From positions 1 through 5,716 of the forward strand of contig CANRIE010000132.1 in NCBI GenBank assembly GCA_947630585.1: a stretch of DNA of 5,716 bases, written 5' to 3'. The first letter of the stretch is position 1. Each line of letters opens with the position of its first letter. The position numbers and the translations under genes are program-made. Shown here one piece after another: positions 4,319 through 5,716 of this stretch. The notes under the pieces were generated by a model. That model saw only the letters and a program-made list of their open reading frames with translations, searched no databases and had not been told where the DNA came from. The stretch comes from an uncultured Bacilli bacterium. GTDB lineage: Bacteria > Bacillota_I > Bacilli_A > RF39 > UBA660.

Positions 4319-5716
4319 TTATTTTTTAAACTTTAAAATTATTCTTAAGGTATTTAAAATCGTTATAATGGTAACTCCTGTATCAGCAAAAACTGCAAAC
4401 CACATGGAAGAAATACCTACTAAACTTAAGATAAGAATAATTATTTTTACACTTAAAGCAAAGAGCAAGTTTTCTTTAATGATTAAGTTTGTATAATTAC
4501 TTATATTAATAGAAAGAGGAATTTTTTCTAAATCATCATTCATGATAACGATGTCGCTTGCAGTAATTGCTGCATCGCTTCCTATTCCTCCCATACTAAT
4601 TCCAATTGAGGCTCTTTTTAAAACCGGAGCATCATTTATTCCATCTCCAACAAAGGCAACTACACTTCCGTTTTCTAGTTTTTCATATTCTAAGTATTTA
4701 TCTTGAGGAAGCATCTCCCCCCGAACCTCATCAATTTGTAAAGTTTTAGCAATTTCCTTCGCAGTATCTTTTTTATCTCCTGTAAATAAATAAGTTTTAA
4801 TCCCCTTGTTTTTTAAACAATTAATTACTTTTAAACTATTTTTCTTAATTCCATCATCAATATAAATTGATGCAACATGCTTAGAATCTATATTTAAATG
4901 AAGTGATACATTGTAACCACAATTATCATCACATACCTCTCTAGTTCCAACTTTAACTTTCTTATCTTTATATATAAATGAAATACCTACTCCACTTATT
5001 TCTTTATAATTAGTAACTAGTTTATTATTAACTTTTTTATCACTTAATTTCATAATTGATTTAGCAATTGGATGATTAGATAAGGATTCACCAGCTCTTA
5101 AAATCTCAATTATCATATCTTTAGTATAATTTTTATCATGAACTTCAATATCTAAAACTTTGAATTCTCCTGTTGTAAGAGTTCCTGTTTTATCAAAGAT
5201 TATTTTTTTTAATTTGGATAAGTTATCTAAATAGTTACTTCCTTTAATTAAAATTCCATTTCTTGATGCAACCCCAAGAGCTGTAAAATAAGATAAAGGA
5301 ACGGATATGGCAATTGCACAAGGGCAAGAAATAACTAAGAATGTTAACGCCCGATATAAAGAATCCATTAAAGTTACTTTAAAAAGAGGCAGAATTAAAA
5401 CTGTTAAGACAGATAGAACTAAAATAATTGGTGTATATATTTTACTTAATTTTGTAACTATTGTTTCAGTTTTCGCTTTTCTATTACTTGCATCTTCTAC
5501 TAATTCTAAAATTTTATTAACCGTTGAATCTTTATAAATATGAGTTACTTTCATTTCAATTAAACTATCAAGATTTAAATAACCCGATAAGATTTTGTCA
5601 TCCTGCTTGCTTTCTAACAACTCACTTTCTCCTGTAATGCTACTAGTATCAAACTTTGTTTCACCTTTAGTAATTATTCCATCAACTGGTACTTTTTCAC
5701 CTTTTTTAATAACTAA
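4319..5716 (-). CDS. Heavy-metal-translocating P1B-type ATPase (Zn/Cd/Pb class), N-terminus beyond window edge
   Basis: The last 465 residues of a P-type metal pump. The frame stays open to the right edge, so the TTG at 5618-5620 is not a real start. In visible numbering: actuator motif TGES (28-31); membrane segments at about 93-112 and 120-147, the second with the ion-binding CPC (131-133, within SCPCAIAIS); phosphorylation motif DKTGT (Asp 175); HP of the nucleotide-binding domain (215-216); TGDKK (about 312); hinge GDGINDAP (357-364); and two C-terminal membrane segments (about 412-434 and 436-460). The last contains ADTG (Asp 445) and NTLR, the pattern of the ZntA/CadA (P1B-2) class that exports Zn, Cd or Pb, rather than the Cu class. 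The metal-binding N-terminus and first membrane helices are out of view, so metal choice is inferred from the last helix only. It ends in TAA 58 bases before spoIVA, same strand, with no terminator between, so read-through is possible. Confidence 0.93.
   Translation of the reverse strand, partial: LVIKKGEKVPVDGIITKGETKFDTSSITGESELLESKQDDKILSGYLNLDSLIEMKVTHIYKDSTVNKILELVEDASNRKAKTETIVTKLSKIYTPIILVLSVLTVLILPLFKVTLMDSLYRALTFLVISCPCAIAISVPLSYFTALGVASRNGILIKGSNYLDNLSKLKKIIFDKTGTLTTGEFKVLDIEVHDKNYTKDMIIEILRAGESLSNHPIAKSIMKLSDKKVNNKLVTNYKEISGVGISFIYKDKKVKVGTREVCDDNCGYNVSLHLNIDSKHVASIYIDDGIKKNSLKVINCLKNKGIKTYLFTGDKKDTAKEIAKTLQIDEVRGEMLPQDKYLEYEKLENGSVVAFVGDGINDAPVLKRASIGISMGGIGSDAAITASDIVIMNDDLEKIPLSINISNYTNLIIKENLLFALSVKIIILILSLVGISSMWFAVFADTGVTIITILNTLRIILKFKK

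Noticed and set aside
5307..5537. 76-codon plus-strand open frame
   Set aside because: Antisense to the membrane and CPC region of the P1B ATPase. The ATPase motifs fix the coding strand.
5618..5620. TTG as start of the P1B ATPase
   Set aside because: The frame continues upstream through the TGES actuator motif to the window edge, so the TTG is an internal leucine codon.
1..5716. CRISPR array, tRNA or rRNA genes, long direct repeats
   Set aside because: No regularly spaced repeats, tRNA-like folds or rRNA sequence were recognised on either strand.

Overview
The window is AT-rich DNA, most likely from a low-GC, endospore-forming Firmicute (Bacilli or Clostridia grade; the order cannot be fixed from this sequence). 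The main evidence is a full-length spoIVA gene, which is confined to endospore formers, together with Shine-Dalgarno sequences of the AAAGGAGG/GGTGAT kind and standard-code genes (stops are TAA or TAG, and no in-frame TGA is read as Trp).

Left half (1 to about 2760): two mobile-element gene sets, back to back. On the minus strand is tnpB (939 down to 1, cut by the left edge), the RNA-guided RuvC-like nuclease of IS200/IS605-type elements. It has a good promoter and ribosome binding site just upstream. Diverging from it on the plus strand is an IS91-family Y2 HUH transposase (1112-2377), followed 13 bases later by an 87-residue protein with two Cys-x2-Cys pairs (2391-2654) that is almost certainly co-translated with it. 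Downstream are a small hairpin with a T-run and a sequence resembling the replication-origin (oriIS) end of IS91/ISCR elements. No tnpA of the Y1 type is visible.

Right half (about 2762 to 5716): two chromosomal genes on the minus strand. A heavy-metal P1B-type ATPase (N-terminal part beyond the right edge) is followed after 58 bases by spoIVA, the ATPase that forms the basal layer of the spore coat. spoIVA ends in an intrinsic terminator that contains its own stop codon, and the mobile block begins within a few bases of that terminator. The spoIVA leader and start codon form a perfect 9-bp inverted repeat with the ribosome binding site in the loop.

The most interesting possibility is that the IS91-like Y2 transposase, its zinc-ribbon partner and TnpB are one composite element, a bacterial parallel to the Helitron/Fanzor pairing. 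A chance side-by-side insertion of two unrelated elements fits the sequence equally well and can only be separated by comparing other copies.
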